This document shows, in pieces, positions 16,231 to 23,519 of a stretch of 64,000 nucleotides of DNA. The position numbers were made by a program, and so were the translations under genes. The stretch's first letter is position 1. Each line of letters begins with the position of its first letter. Source of the DNA: DATBAX01 sp963762965. GTDB taxonomy: Bacteria; Acidobacteriota; Terriglobia; Terriglobales; Acidobacteriaceae. The notes under the pieces were generated by a model, which saw nothing but the letters and a program-made list of their open reading frames with translations, made no database searches and was not told where the DNA came from. Location of the stretch: NCBI GenBank assembly GCA_963762965.1, contig CAVXME010000002.1:186001-250000 (forward strand), read 5' to 3'.

Positions 16231-16989
16231 ATGGGTGTGGGGATCAAAGTCGAAAAGCTGAACGCCTGGTTTGGCAAGACCCAAGCCTTGTACGACATCA
16301 CGATGGAAGCGTTCGCCAACCATGCTACCGCCATCATTGGCCCATCCGGATGCGGCAAATCCACTTTCGTGCGCTGCCTCAATCGCATGCACGAGACCGT
16401 TCCTGACGCGCGCGCCACCGGCTCGGTTCGGATCGGTGATTTGAATGTTTACAACGGAACCGCTGCGGTACAGATCCGCCGCCGTATCGGGATGGTCTTC
16501 CAGAAGCCGAATCCATTTCCCACCATGTCGATCTACGACAATGTGGCCGCCGGCCTTAGACTGAACGGGTTCAGCGATCGCAAACGTTTGGCGGAGATTG
16601 TCGAACGCTCCTTGAAGCTCTCCGCTTTATGGGATGAAGTCAAAGACCAGATGCACAAGAAGTCCGGCGCCAGCCTCTCCGGAGGCCAACAGCAGCGCCT
16701 GTGCATCGCCCGCGCCCTCGCCGTAGAACCAGAAGTCCTGCTCATGGACGAGCCTTGCTCTGCCCTTGATCCCATTTCCACCGGCAAGATCGAAGAATTG
16801 ATCTTCGAACTCAAAGAGCGTTTTACCATTGTCATCGTGACCCACAACATGCAGCAAGCCTCACGCGTGGCCGAGTTCACCGGGTTCTTTCTGTTGGGCA
16901 AGCTGGTAGAGTTTGATAAGACCGAAAAGATCTTCACGACTCCTTCCGACAAACGGACGGAGGACTACATCACTGGAAGGTTTGGGTGA
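16231..16989 (+). CDS. pstB: Phosphate ABC transporter ATP-binding protein PstB
   Basis: 252 residues, typical PstB length. Walker A GPSGCGKST (about 35-43) is followed by RCLNRMHE, the Q-loop VFQKPNPFPTMSIYDNV (a PstB hallmark), the ABC signature LSGGQQQRLCIARAL, Walker B VLLMDEPCSALDP and the switch His in IVTHNMQQASRV. It drives phosphate import through PstCA. It is the third gene of pstCAB-phoU, 3 bp after pstA and 25 bp before phoU. Confidence 0.97.
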   Translation: MGVGIKVEKLNAWFGKTQALYDITMEAFANHATAIIGPSGCGKSTFVRCLNRMHETVPDARATGSVRIGDLNVYNGTAAVQIRRRIGMVFQKPNPFPTMSIYDNVAAGLRLNGFSDRKRLAEIVERSLKLSALWDEVKDQMHKKSGASLSGGQQQRLCIARALAVEPEVLLMDEPCSALDPISTGKIEELIFELKERFTIVIVTHNMQQASRVAEFTGFFLLGKLVEFDKTEKIFTTPSDKRTEDYITGRFG

Positions 16990-17014
16990 TAAAGTTTCGA
17001 TAAGGCAGGTTTGA

Positions 17015-17710
17015 ATGCGTAGCCGTTTTCACCAAGGACTCGACGAACTTCGGGCACGTTTGCTCCGCATGGGCGGACTAGCCGAGCAGGCCGTGGATCG
17101 CGCCTGCCAGGCCTACATCGACCGCGATCTGGCACGTTGCCATGCTGTACTCGAGGGCGAAACCCTCATCAACGCCACCGAGCGCGAAATCGACGAGCTG
17201 GCTTTCGATCTTCTGGCCATGCAGCAGCCCATGGCGGTCGATCTGCGCTTCATTCTCGCCGTTACCAAAATTAACTCCGACCTGGAACGCGTCGGCGATC
17301 AGGCAGTCAACATCGCCGAGCGCGTGATGGATCTGGTAGAACTGCCCAAGGTAGAGCTCCCGGTTGATATTCCACGGATGGCCGCCGCCGTCGCTGCCAT
17401 GGTGCGCCGCTCGCTGGAGTCCTTTATCGAAGGCAAAGCCGAGCTAGCCCAGGCCGTTCTCGAAATGGACAACGTCGTCGACCGGATGAAGGACGAAGCT
17501 TTCATCACTCTGGTCAAAGCTATGAATGAGCATCCTGACGTGACCCGGCAGGCGCTCGATGCGCTGCTGGTGGCACGCAACCTGGAGCGCGTAGCCGACC
17601 ACGCCACCAATATCGCCGAAGACGTGATTTTCTGGGTCCGCGGGGCGGATGTCCGCCATGGCGCGAACCCAGAATCATCTGCCCGTCAGGAAGTTAGCGA
17701 CACTCATTAA
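17015..17710 (+). CDS. phoU: Phosphate transport accessory/regulatory protein PhoU
   Basis: 231 residues comprising two repeated three-helix PhoU bundles (about 5-105 and 115-215). Both repeats carry a metal-binding E/DxxxD helix: ITKINSDLERVGDQAVNIAER in the first half corresponds to LLVARNLERVADHATNIAED in the second. PhoU links PstSCAB activity to the phosphate sensor kinase and restrains uptake and polyphosphate accumulation. It is the last gene of the pst operon. No phoR or phoB gene is in the window, so the Pho-box regulator must be encoded elsewhere. Confidence 0.95.
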   Translation: MRSRFHQGLDELRARLLRMGGLAEQAVDRACQAYIDRDLARCHAVLEGETLINATEREIDELAFDLLAMQQPMAVDLRFILAVTKINSDLERVGDQAVNIAERVMDLVELPKVELPVDIPRMAAAVAAMVRRSLESFIEGKAELAQAVLEMDNVVDRMKDEAFITLVKAMNEHPDVTRQALDALLVARNLERVADHATNIAEDVIFWVRGADVRHGANPESSARQEVSDTH

Positions 17711-17746
17711 AGCCAAGCTTTATGAGTTCTTTGCCCCATCCCAACT

Positions 17747-17774
17747 CACGTAGGGACAGCCGCCTCGGCTGTCC
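17747..17774. repeat. Short hairpin repeat, family A copy 1
   Basis: CACGTAG is followed by a perfect 9-bp stem GGACAGCCG / CGGCTGTCC with loop CCT (stem 17754-17774). A related copy is at 45694-45721. The two copies differ in the stem at one position with a compensating change on the other arm, so the fold is conserved rather than just the sequence. No T-tract follows, so it is not an obvious terminator. Confidence 0.65.
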
Positions 17775-17833
17775 AGCCAAGCGCAGCGAGGCAATCGGCA
17801 ATGCCCTGTTTGATTGGCTCTGATTTTGGGTGG

Positions 17834-17853
17834 CGCAGCGCTTAAGCGCTGCG
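17834..17853. repeat. Perfect 20-bp palindrome
   Basis: CGCAGCGCTTAAGCGCTGCG, a perfect palindrome without a loop, in the 253-bp gap between phoU and the propeller/phosphoesterase gene. It could be a repeat unit, a protein-binding site or a cruciform. No second copy was noticed in this window. Confidence 0.55.
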
Positions 17854-17963
17854 ATAAGAGTTGCCATGTTGAGCACGCGTTTTAGCGCCTGAGGCCGATA
17901 CTCACTCCATCACTTTACCTATAAAATCACACCAGCACATCACCATTCCCCAGCGAGGAAACC

Positions 17964-20801
17964 GTGAACCGTTTCTTTCTTACTGCTCTGCTCTTCTGTG
18001 CTCTCGGATCCACTGTCCTCGCCCAGTCCCCTAAGCAGATCCCACTCCCCACCAGCAAGCAACTCACCGTCCCCTCGCCCGGGCACCTCGGATCCCTCAA
18101 TGGATTTCCCGGCACCATCGCCCTAAGTCCAGACCAGCACTATGCCGCGCTCCTCAACGACGGCTACGGTGCCCAGGCCAACGGGGCTCATCAATCCATC
18201 GCCATCCTTGATCTCAAGACCAACCAACTCACCGATTTCCCTGAGTCTCGCCTCGCCGAATCCGCGCCCCAAAGTTATTTCATCGGACTGGCCTTCAGCT
18301 CTGATGGCAATCATCTCTACGCTTCCATGGGATCGATCACCGATCCCACCGGAGTGAAGCCCGGTGCCACTGGCAATGGAATCGTTATTTATAGTTTTCA
18401 TGAAGGAAAAGTCAGTCCCGAGCGTTTCCTGAACATTCCGCCACAAAAACTTGCCGCCGGAAAAAAAGTAGCGTACGGAGTGCGCAAGACCGCACCCGGT
18501 ACGGCAATCCCATATCCCGCAGGTCTCGCGGTGATCACGACTCAAAATGCTCCCGACAAAATCCTAGTCGCCAATAATTTTTCCGACAACGTCGTCCTTC
18601 TCGATTCCGCCACTGGACACATCCTCCAGCAAATTGATCTCAGCACCCACGCCATCGTTCCGTCTTCGTATCCGTACACGGTGGTCGCATCGCGCGATGG
18701 ACGCCGCGCCTGGTGCAGCCTGTGGAATGCCTCGCGCGTAGCCGAACTCGATTTGGAGAAGGGAACTGTCGTCCGCTGGATTCCTCTGCTCGAACCGAGC
18801 GACCCGATCGCTCCAGGCTCTCATCCCACGGCATTGCTCCTCAGCCCAGACGAGAAGCAGCTTTACGTCGCATTGTCGAACGCCGACCAGGTGATGGTCG
18901 TGCCGGTAGATTCCAACGGTCCCATCCGGCCACTGGGCACGAAGCCGATCCCGCAATTGAAATATGGCGGCACCTGTCCCGACGCGTTGGCTCTGTCCCC
19001 GGCCGGCAAGCGATTGTTCGTTGCCGATGCCTGCATCAATGCTGTCGCCGTGTTCGACATCCCCAGCATCCTGAAAAATCCGACTACAATTCTGCCCATC
19101 TACCAGCCGCTGGGGTTCATTCCTACGGACTGGTATCCCAGCGCCTTGGCGACGGTCGGCGACGACCTGCTCATCGCCACAGCCAAAGGCCAGGGCACCG
19201 GCCCCAACAATTTTCCCGGACACACCGGATACGAGCGCCACCATCGCGAGAACGCTTATATACCCACTCTACTTTATGGTTCTCTGGCCCGCGTGAACAT
19301 TCCCAAAGCCGAAGCCCATCTTGAAGAACTGACCCGGCGTGTGGAAAAGGACAATCTTTTCCTCAACGATCCCGGACTGATCCAGTTCGCGCAGGGTACA
19401 AACCCGATCCATCACGTCATCTACATCCTCAAAGAGAACCGCACCTACGATCAGATTTTCGGCGACCTCAAAGCAGGTGGCCAGAAAATCGGCAACGGTG
19501 ATCCTTCGCTCACCATGTATGGTGCCGACGTCACGCCCAATCTGCACAAGCTGGCATTGCAATTCGGTGTGCTCGACAATTTCTACGACAGCGGCGAAGT
19601 TTCCGGCGACGGCCACGAGTGGTCGATGGCCGCCATCACCACCGACTACAACGAGAAAAATTGGACGATCGGCTATCGTGGCCACGAGCGTACCTATGAT
19701 TCCGGCGGCACCATCGCTGACGAAATCCCCATGGAGAACGGCGAACCTGACGTCGATGCTCCATCCACCGGCTACCTCTGGGACAACGCCGCCAGCCATG
19801 GCATAACCTATCGCGATTATGGAGAATTTATACAAGGAGTGTGGTGCAAAGCGGCCAGGAAGGGCTCTGCTTCTCCGAAAGAAGGCACACCTTCGCCACT
19901 GACCGCCGGATGCTCGCGCCCGGTCGTAAATCGAGGCGAAGTGCTCCCGGAGAACGTTGGCCAGCCGCGCGGATCGGCCAGTCCCTGGCCGTGGGCGGTT
20001 CCGCTACTCGCCCGCACCAAAGCCACCAAGGCAGTTCTACGTGGCCACTTTGACCCCAATTTCCCCGACTTCAATACCGAGTATCCCGACCAGCTCCGGG
20101 CCGACGAATTCCTCAACGAGTTCGATGGATTCGTGACTGCTCACAATAACAAAGCAAACAAAGAAACTGAGCTCCCGGCTTTTGTCCTGCTCTATCTTCC
20201 CGACGATCACACTCATGGCACCCAAGCCGGCAAGCCGCGCCCAGCCGCTTCCGTCGCCGATAACGACCTCGCCGTAGGCCGCGTCGTCGAGGCCGTCTCG
20301 CACAGTCCTTATTGGGATGACACCGCCATCTTCATCGTCGAAGATGACGCCCAGGACGGCGCTGACCACGTCGATGCTCACCGGTCGATAGCATTCGCCA
20401 TCAGCAAGTATTCCCCTGGTTCGTCCGATCATCCGTTTGTGGACAGCCGCTTCTACACCACCGTGAACATGATTCACACCATGGAGTCCCTGATTGGCTT
20501 GCCGCCCATGAATCAAAACGACGCCTACGCGCCGGTGATGGCCCCACTGTTTTCAGGCCCAGGCAATCAGCCGTCATTCACCGCCGACTGGAGCAACCGC
20601 GATAACGGCCTGATCTACGAAACCAATCCTGCTCACAGCCAGGGCGCGGACGAATCTGCGAAAATGGATTTCACCCATCCCGACGCCAACAATCCAGCCA
20701 TCCTGAATGCCATCCTCTGGCACGATCGCAAAGGCAACACACCCATGCCCGCCCCCATCCACGCAGTCTTCCCCGCAAAATCGAAACCAGACAACGACTA
20801 G
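17964..20801 (+). CDS. Secreted YncE-type beta-propeller / alkaline-phosphatase-family phosphoesterase fusion
   Basis: 945 residues from GTG 17964 with GAGGAA just upstream. A signal peptide (FFLTALLFCALGSTVLA) is followed by a propeller of about 430 residues with lactonase/YncE-like blades (SPDEKQLYVALSNADQVMVV, SPAGKRLFVADACINAVAVF). The C-terminal half is a phosphoesterase domain beginning HVIYILKENRTYDQIFGDL, with DGHEWSMAAI, LYLPDDHTHGT and IFIVEDDAQDGADHVDAHR supplying the metal ligands. The family is known as bifunctional YncE/alkaline phosphatase proteins; the true substrate is unproven. The location right after pstCAB-phoU suggests extracytoplasmic phosphate release. Confidence 0.85.
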   Translation: MNRFFLTALLFCALGSTVLAQSPKQIPLPTSKQLTVPSPGHLGSLNGFPGTIALSPDQHYAALLNDGYGAQANGAHQSIAILDLKTNQLTDFPESRLAESAPQSYFIGLAFSSDGNHLYASMGSITDPTGVKPGATGNGIVIYSFHEGKVSPERFLNIPPQKLAAGKKVAYGVRKTAPGTAIPYPAGLAVITTQNAPDKILVANNFSDNVVLLDSATGHILQQIDLSTHAIVPSSYPYTVVASRDGRRAWCSLWNASRVAELDLEKGTVVRWIPLLEPSDPIAPGSHPTALLLSPDEKQLYVALSNADQVMVVPVDSNGPIRPLGTKPIPQLKYGGTCPDALALSPAGKRLFVADACINAVAVFDIPSILKNPTTILPIYQPLGFIPTDWYPSALATVGDDLLIATAKGQGTGPNNFPGHTGYERHHRENAYIPTLLYGSLARVNIPKAEAHLEELTRRVEKDNLFLNDPGLIQFAQGTNPIHHVIYILKENRTYDQIFGDLKAGGQKIGNGDPSLTMYGADVTPNLHKLALQFGVLDNFYDSGEVSGDGHEWSMAAITTDYNEKNWTIGYRGHERTYDSGGTIADEIPMENGEPDVDAPSTGYLWDNAASHGITYRDYGEFIQGVWCKAARKGSASPKEGTPSPLTAGCSRPVVNRGEVLPENVGQPRGSASPWPWAVPLLARTKATKAVLRGHFDPNFPDFNTEYPDQLRADEFLNEFDGFVTAHNNKANKETELPAFVLLYLPDDHTHGTQAGKPRPAASVADNDLAVGRVVEAVSHSPYWDDTAIFIVEDDAQDGADHVDAHRSIAFAISKYSPGSSDHPFVDSRFYTTVNMIHTMESLIGLPPMNQNDAYAPVMAPLFSGPGNQPSFTADWSNRDNGLIYETNPAHSQGADESAKMDFTHPDANNPAILNAILWHDRKGNTPMPAPIHAVFPAKSKPDND

Positions 20802-20945
20802 ATCGCGGAACTGCTCGAGGTATCGTTGTTCCGGCTTTTGGAAACGTGTGATTTGTGGAAAGTGTGCAGTATTGAGCAGTCGTCGCGTTACAAATCACTC
20901 TACAATTATTCACTTTTCGCGGAAATATCTGAGGAGATTCCTGAT

Positions 20946-20963
20946 TTGTGATCCAAATCACAA
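20946..20963. promoter_or_regulatory. CRP/FNR-family binding-site-like palindrome
   Basis: TTGTGAT-CCAA-ATCACAA, a perfect 18-bp inverted repeat matching the TGTGA-N6-TCACA core of CRP-type sites. It lies about 95 bp before the ATG of the barrel-cytochrome gene and nothing else starts nearby, so it is probably a control site of the electron-transfer cluster. Which CRP/FNR-superfamily protein binds it cannot be seen here. Confidence 0.65.
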
Positions 20964-21057
20964 TGCGGCGTGACAACCTCCACTGCGGTCATGCAGCTTG
21001 GCGCGCAAGAATCATGGCGAACCAGTGGTAGATGCCCAAAAACTTGAGGAGGTACCA

Positions 21058-22428
21058 ATGTTTCGCACGCACTCCGGTTGTTCTTTTGACGGCATTTTCT
21101 CGAAGCTTCTTGCGGTCCTGGGGCTCGTTGCTCTCTCCCTGACCAGCGCGCACGCCGTCCCCAGTTATTCACGGCAAACCGGGCTTCCCTGTGCGTCCTG
21201 CCATTACGCTCCCCCGGAGCTGAATGCGTTCGGAAGACAATTCAAGCTCGAAGGCTACACCTTCAGCACCAAGGCGCAGGTGAGCGACGATAAGAAAGAC
21301 CACAACGCCGCGCTGCAACTGCTGGAGGCATTTCCGCTCTCTGCCATTCTGGATGTGTCGCTCAGCGCGACCAAGTCTCCGCAGCCGGGAACCCAGAATG
21401 GCAATTTCCAGCTACCCCAGGATGCATCTCTGTTCCTGGCCGGTGCCTGGACAAACCACATTGGTAGCTTTGTGCAAGTCACCTACGACAGCCAGGCGGA
21501 CCATTTTTCATGGGACAACACTGACATCCGCTATGCCAATCACGGTGGCAAACTATTCGACAAGCCCATCACTTTTGGATTGACACTCAACAACAATCCC
21601 TCGGTTGAGGATCTTTGGAACAGCACGCCGGCTTGGGGATTTCCCTGGGTGGGGAGCAGTTCGGCTCCCGGACCTTCCGCCGGCGCGTTGATCAATGGAG
21701 GCCTGGCTCAGGATGTGGCGGGGGCCGGCGGATACGTCATGTGGAACGATCACTGGTACCTGGCGAGTACGATGTACCGGTCAGAACATATTGGAGGCGG
21801 TCAGCCCAATGACGGAGTGGGTTTCGGAATCAATATCCGGGGAATTGCGCCGTATTGGCGGGCGGCCTGGCAGACTTCCAGCAAGAATAACTATCTGGAA
21901 ATCGGCAGCTACGGCATGCACGTGAAGACCACCCCGAACGGAATCACCGGTCTCATGGACGGCTACACGGATTTTGCCGGCGACTTCCAATATGATCGAA
22001 CGATTCCTCAACTTAAGAACGACGTACTCTCCTTCCGCGGCAGCTTTATCCGCGAAAACTCGTCCCTTCTGGCGACCTTTTATACCGGAGGTGCGTCGCA
22101 GATTTATCACCATCTGAACACCGCCCAGGCGAACGTCGAATACCATTACGGCACGAAGCTTTCCGGGACGGCGGGATTGTTTGACATCACCGGCACCCGC
22201 GATCCGCTCCTCTTTGCTCCGGCTGCGGTGTCGGGAAGCGCCAACGGATCCCCGCAGAGCAATGGATACCTGCTGAATGTTTCGTGGTGGCCCATCCAGA
22301 ACGTCGATCTGGCAGTTCAGTACACCGGGTATCTCCGGTTCAACGGCGCACAGACGAACTATGACGGCGCAGGACGGGACGCGTCGGCGAATAATACGGT
22401 CTATTTACTGGCACGATTTGTTTTCTGA
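21058..22428 (+). CDS. Outer-membrane beta-barrel with N-terminal monohaem c-type motif (Cyc2-like architecture)
   Basis: 456 residues from ATG 21058, which has AGGAGG at 5-bp spacing. After a signal peptide (LLAVLGLVALSLTSAHA) the mature N-terminus reads VPSYSRQTGLPCASCHYAPPELNAFGRQF: a single CxxCH haem site. The remaining 400 residues are Gly/Asn/Tyr-rich with alternating strands, and the protein ends in the barrel-type LLARFVF (terminal Phe). One haem site plus a porin-like barrel in one chain is the plan of Cyc2, the iron-oxidising outer-membrane cytochrome; homology beyond architecture and the RQTG-CxxCH context is not proven. It heads a cluster with a small cytochrome c, Rieske and cytochrome b genes. 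Confidence 0.75.
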   Translation: MFRTHSGCSFDGIFSKLLAVLGLVALSLTSAHAVPSYSRQTGLPCASCHYAPPELNAFGRQFKLEGYTFSTKAQVSDDKKDHNAALQLLEAFPLSAILDVSLSATKSPQPGTQNGNFQLPQDASLFLAGAWTNHIGSFVQVTYDSQADHFSWDNTDIRYANHGGKLFDKPITFGLTLNNNPSVEDLWNSTPAWGFPWVGSSSAPGPSAGALINGGLAQDVAGAGGYVMWNDHWYLASTMYRSEHIGGGQPNDGVGFGINIRGIAPYWRAAWQTSSKNNYLEIGSYGMHVKTTPNGITGLMDGYTDFAGDFQYDRTIPQLKNDVLSFRGSFIRENSSLLATFYTGGASQIYHHLNTAQANVEYHYGTKLSGTAGLFDITGTRDPLLFAPAAVSGSANGSPQSNGYLLNVSWWPIQNVDLAVQYTGYLRFNGAQTNYDGAGRDASANNTVYLLARFVF

Positions 22429-22442
22429 GTAACTCGCAAATA

Positions 22443-22498
22443 CTGTAGACTCCTGGCCTGAAAGACGGTGCAACATCAAACCGGCCAGGAGTCTACAG
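22443..22498. repeat. Long perfect hairpin between cytochrome genes
   Basis: A 16-bp perfect inverted repeat, CTGTAGACTCCTGGCC (22443-22458) and its complement (22483-22498), separated by 24 nt, 14 bp after the barrel-gene stop. There is no T-tract. It could attenuate or stabilise the polycistronic mRNA so that the barrel and the bc genes are made in different amounts, or be a small mobile-repeat remnant. Confidence 0.65.
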
Positions 22499-22559
22499 CA
22501 CGAAACAGAACAATTTCGGATCGCTATCGCGATTCAAGTAAGTCGATTAAGGAGAGAAC

Positions 22560-22892
22560 ATGCGAGAGCTTTTTTCGCGCTTCATCGCTGCGGCCATCCT
22601 GTGTTTCCTGGTTCTTTCCACCGCGGCCCAGGCGCAATCGGATCCCGCCAAGATTTTCGCTTCTAATTGCACCCTCTGCCACGCCGCCAATGGCAGTGGA
22701 GACAGCCCGACCGGCCGAGCGATGCACGCCAAGGACCTCCGATCCGACGAGGTCCAGAAGCAAAGCGATGCCGCGCTGATAGAGGTAATCACCAAAGGCC
22801 GGGGAAAGATGCCGGTGTTTGGCGCGAAGATCAAGCCTGACGATGTTGTGAAACTGGTCGCGTACATCCGGCAATTGGCAAAACAAAAGTAA
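22560..22892 (+). CDS. Small soluble c-type cytochrome
   Basis: 110 residues. A signal peptide (AAILCFLVLSTAAQA) precedes a class I cytochrome c domain with CTLCH at about residues 38-42 and a distal Met in RGKMPVFG. The size fits c553/c6-type periplasmic carriers. AGGAGA precedes the ATG. Its position between the barrel-cytochrome gene and the Rieske gene suggests it carries electrons across the periplasm between them. The direction of flow cannot be read from sequence. Confidence 0.9.
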   Translation: MRELFSRFIAAAILCFLVLSTAAQAQSDPAKIFASNCTLCHAANGSGDSPTGRAMHAKDLRSDEVQKQSDAALIEVITKGRGKMPVFGAKIKPDDVVKLVAYIRQLAKQK

Positions 22893-22946
22893 GCACCCCC
22901 TGTGGCGCGGGAGATGTTCGCGGTTCTGCATTTGCCTGGAGATTGC

Positions 22947-23516
22947 ATGGTCGAAGATACGGGATATTTAGAAAACGGAACTGCTAAACCTGTAAATCCG
23001 GGATTGCCTTCCGAGAGCCGGCGCTCTTTTCTCGGCGTGTTGCTCGGCCTTGGTGCGCTGTTCGTAGGAGCGTTGCTTTCGGTGCCGCTCATCCGGTTTG
23101 CTCTGTTTCCGCTCCTGCGCCGCACCACCGAACTCAAAGAATCTCCGGTCGGAGCGATGACCGAGTTTTCCTCCCTGACTGAGCCAGTCATGCGCACCAT
23201 TCAGATCGAACAGGTGGATGGCTGGCGCAAAGCCATATCGGAGAAGGCCGTTTACGTAACCAAAGACAGTCAGGGACAATTGCGCGTACTCACTTCGATT
23301 TGCCCTCACCTGGGATGCACCGTGCCCTGGAACAAGGACAAGGGCCAGTTCATCTGCCCTTGTCACGGCGCCATCTATGCCGCGGATGGAAGTCGCATCA
23401 GCGGACCGTCGCTCCGAGGAATGGACACGCTGGAAACATCGATCGAAGACGGTCAATTGCAGGTACGATTCCAATATTTCCGGCAACTGGTCTCGGACAA
23501 GGAAGCCATCGGTTAG
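22947..23516 (+). CDS. Rieske iron-sulfur protein of a bc-type complex
   Basis: 189 residues from ATG 22947 with GGAG upstream; an in-frame GTG at 22902 is less likely. A twin-Arg segment (SRRSFLGVLLGLG) leads into one N-terminal TM helix, consistent with Tat export. The cluster-binding loops are complete: CPHLGC and CPCHGAIY, followed by the Pro-loop-like SGPSLRGM. It carries electrons from quinol at the Qo site of cytochrome b to a c-type cytochrome. The cytochrome b gene starts 3 bp after its stop. Confidence 0.93.
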   Translation: MVEDTGYLENGTAKPVNPGLPSESRRSFLGVLLGLGALFVGALLSVPLIRFALFPLLRRTTELKESPVGAMTEFSSLTEPVMRTIQIEQVDGWRKAISEKAVYVTKDSQGQLRVLTSICPHLGCTVPWNKDKGQFICPCHGAIYAADGSRISGPSLRGMDTLETSIEDGQLQVRFQYFRQLVSDKEAIG

Positions 23517-23519
23517 GGA

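Noticed and set aside
18564..19244. 226-codon minus-strand frame inside the propeller/phosphoesterase gene
   Set aside because: It has no recognisable motif, and the plus-strand protein is continuous and matches known domains throughout.
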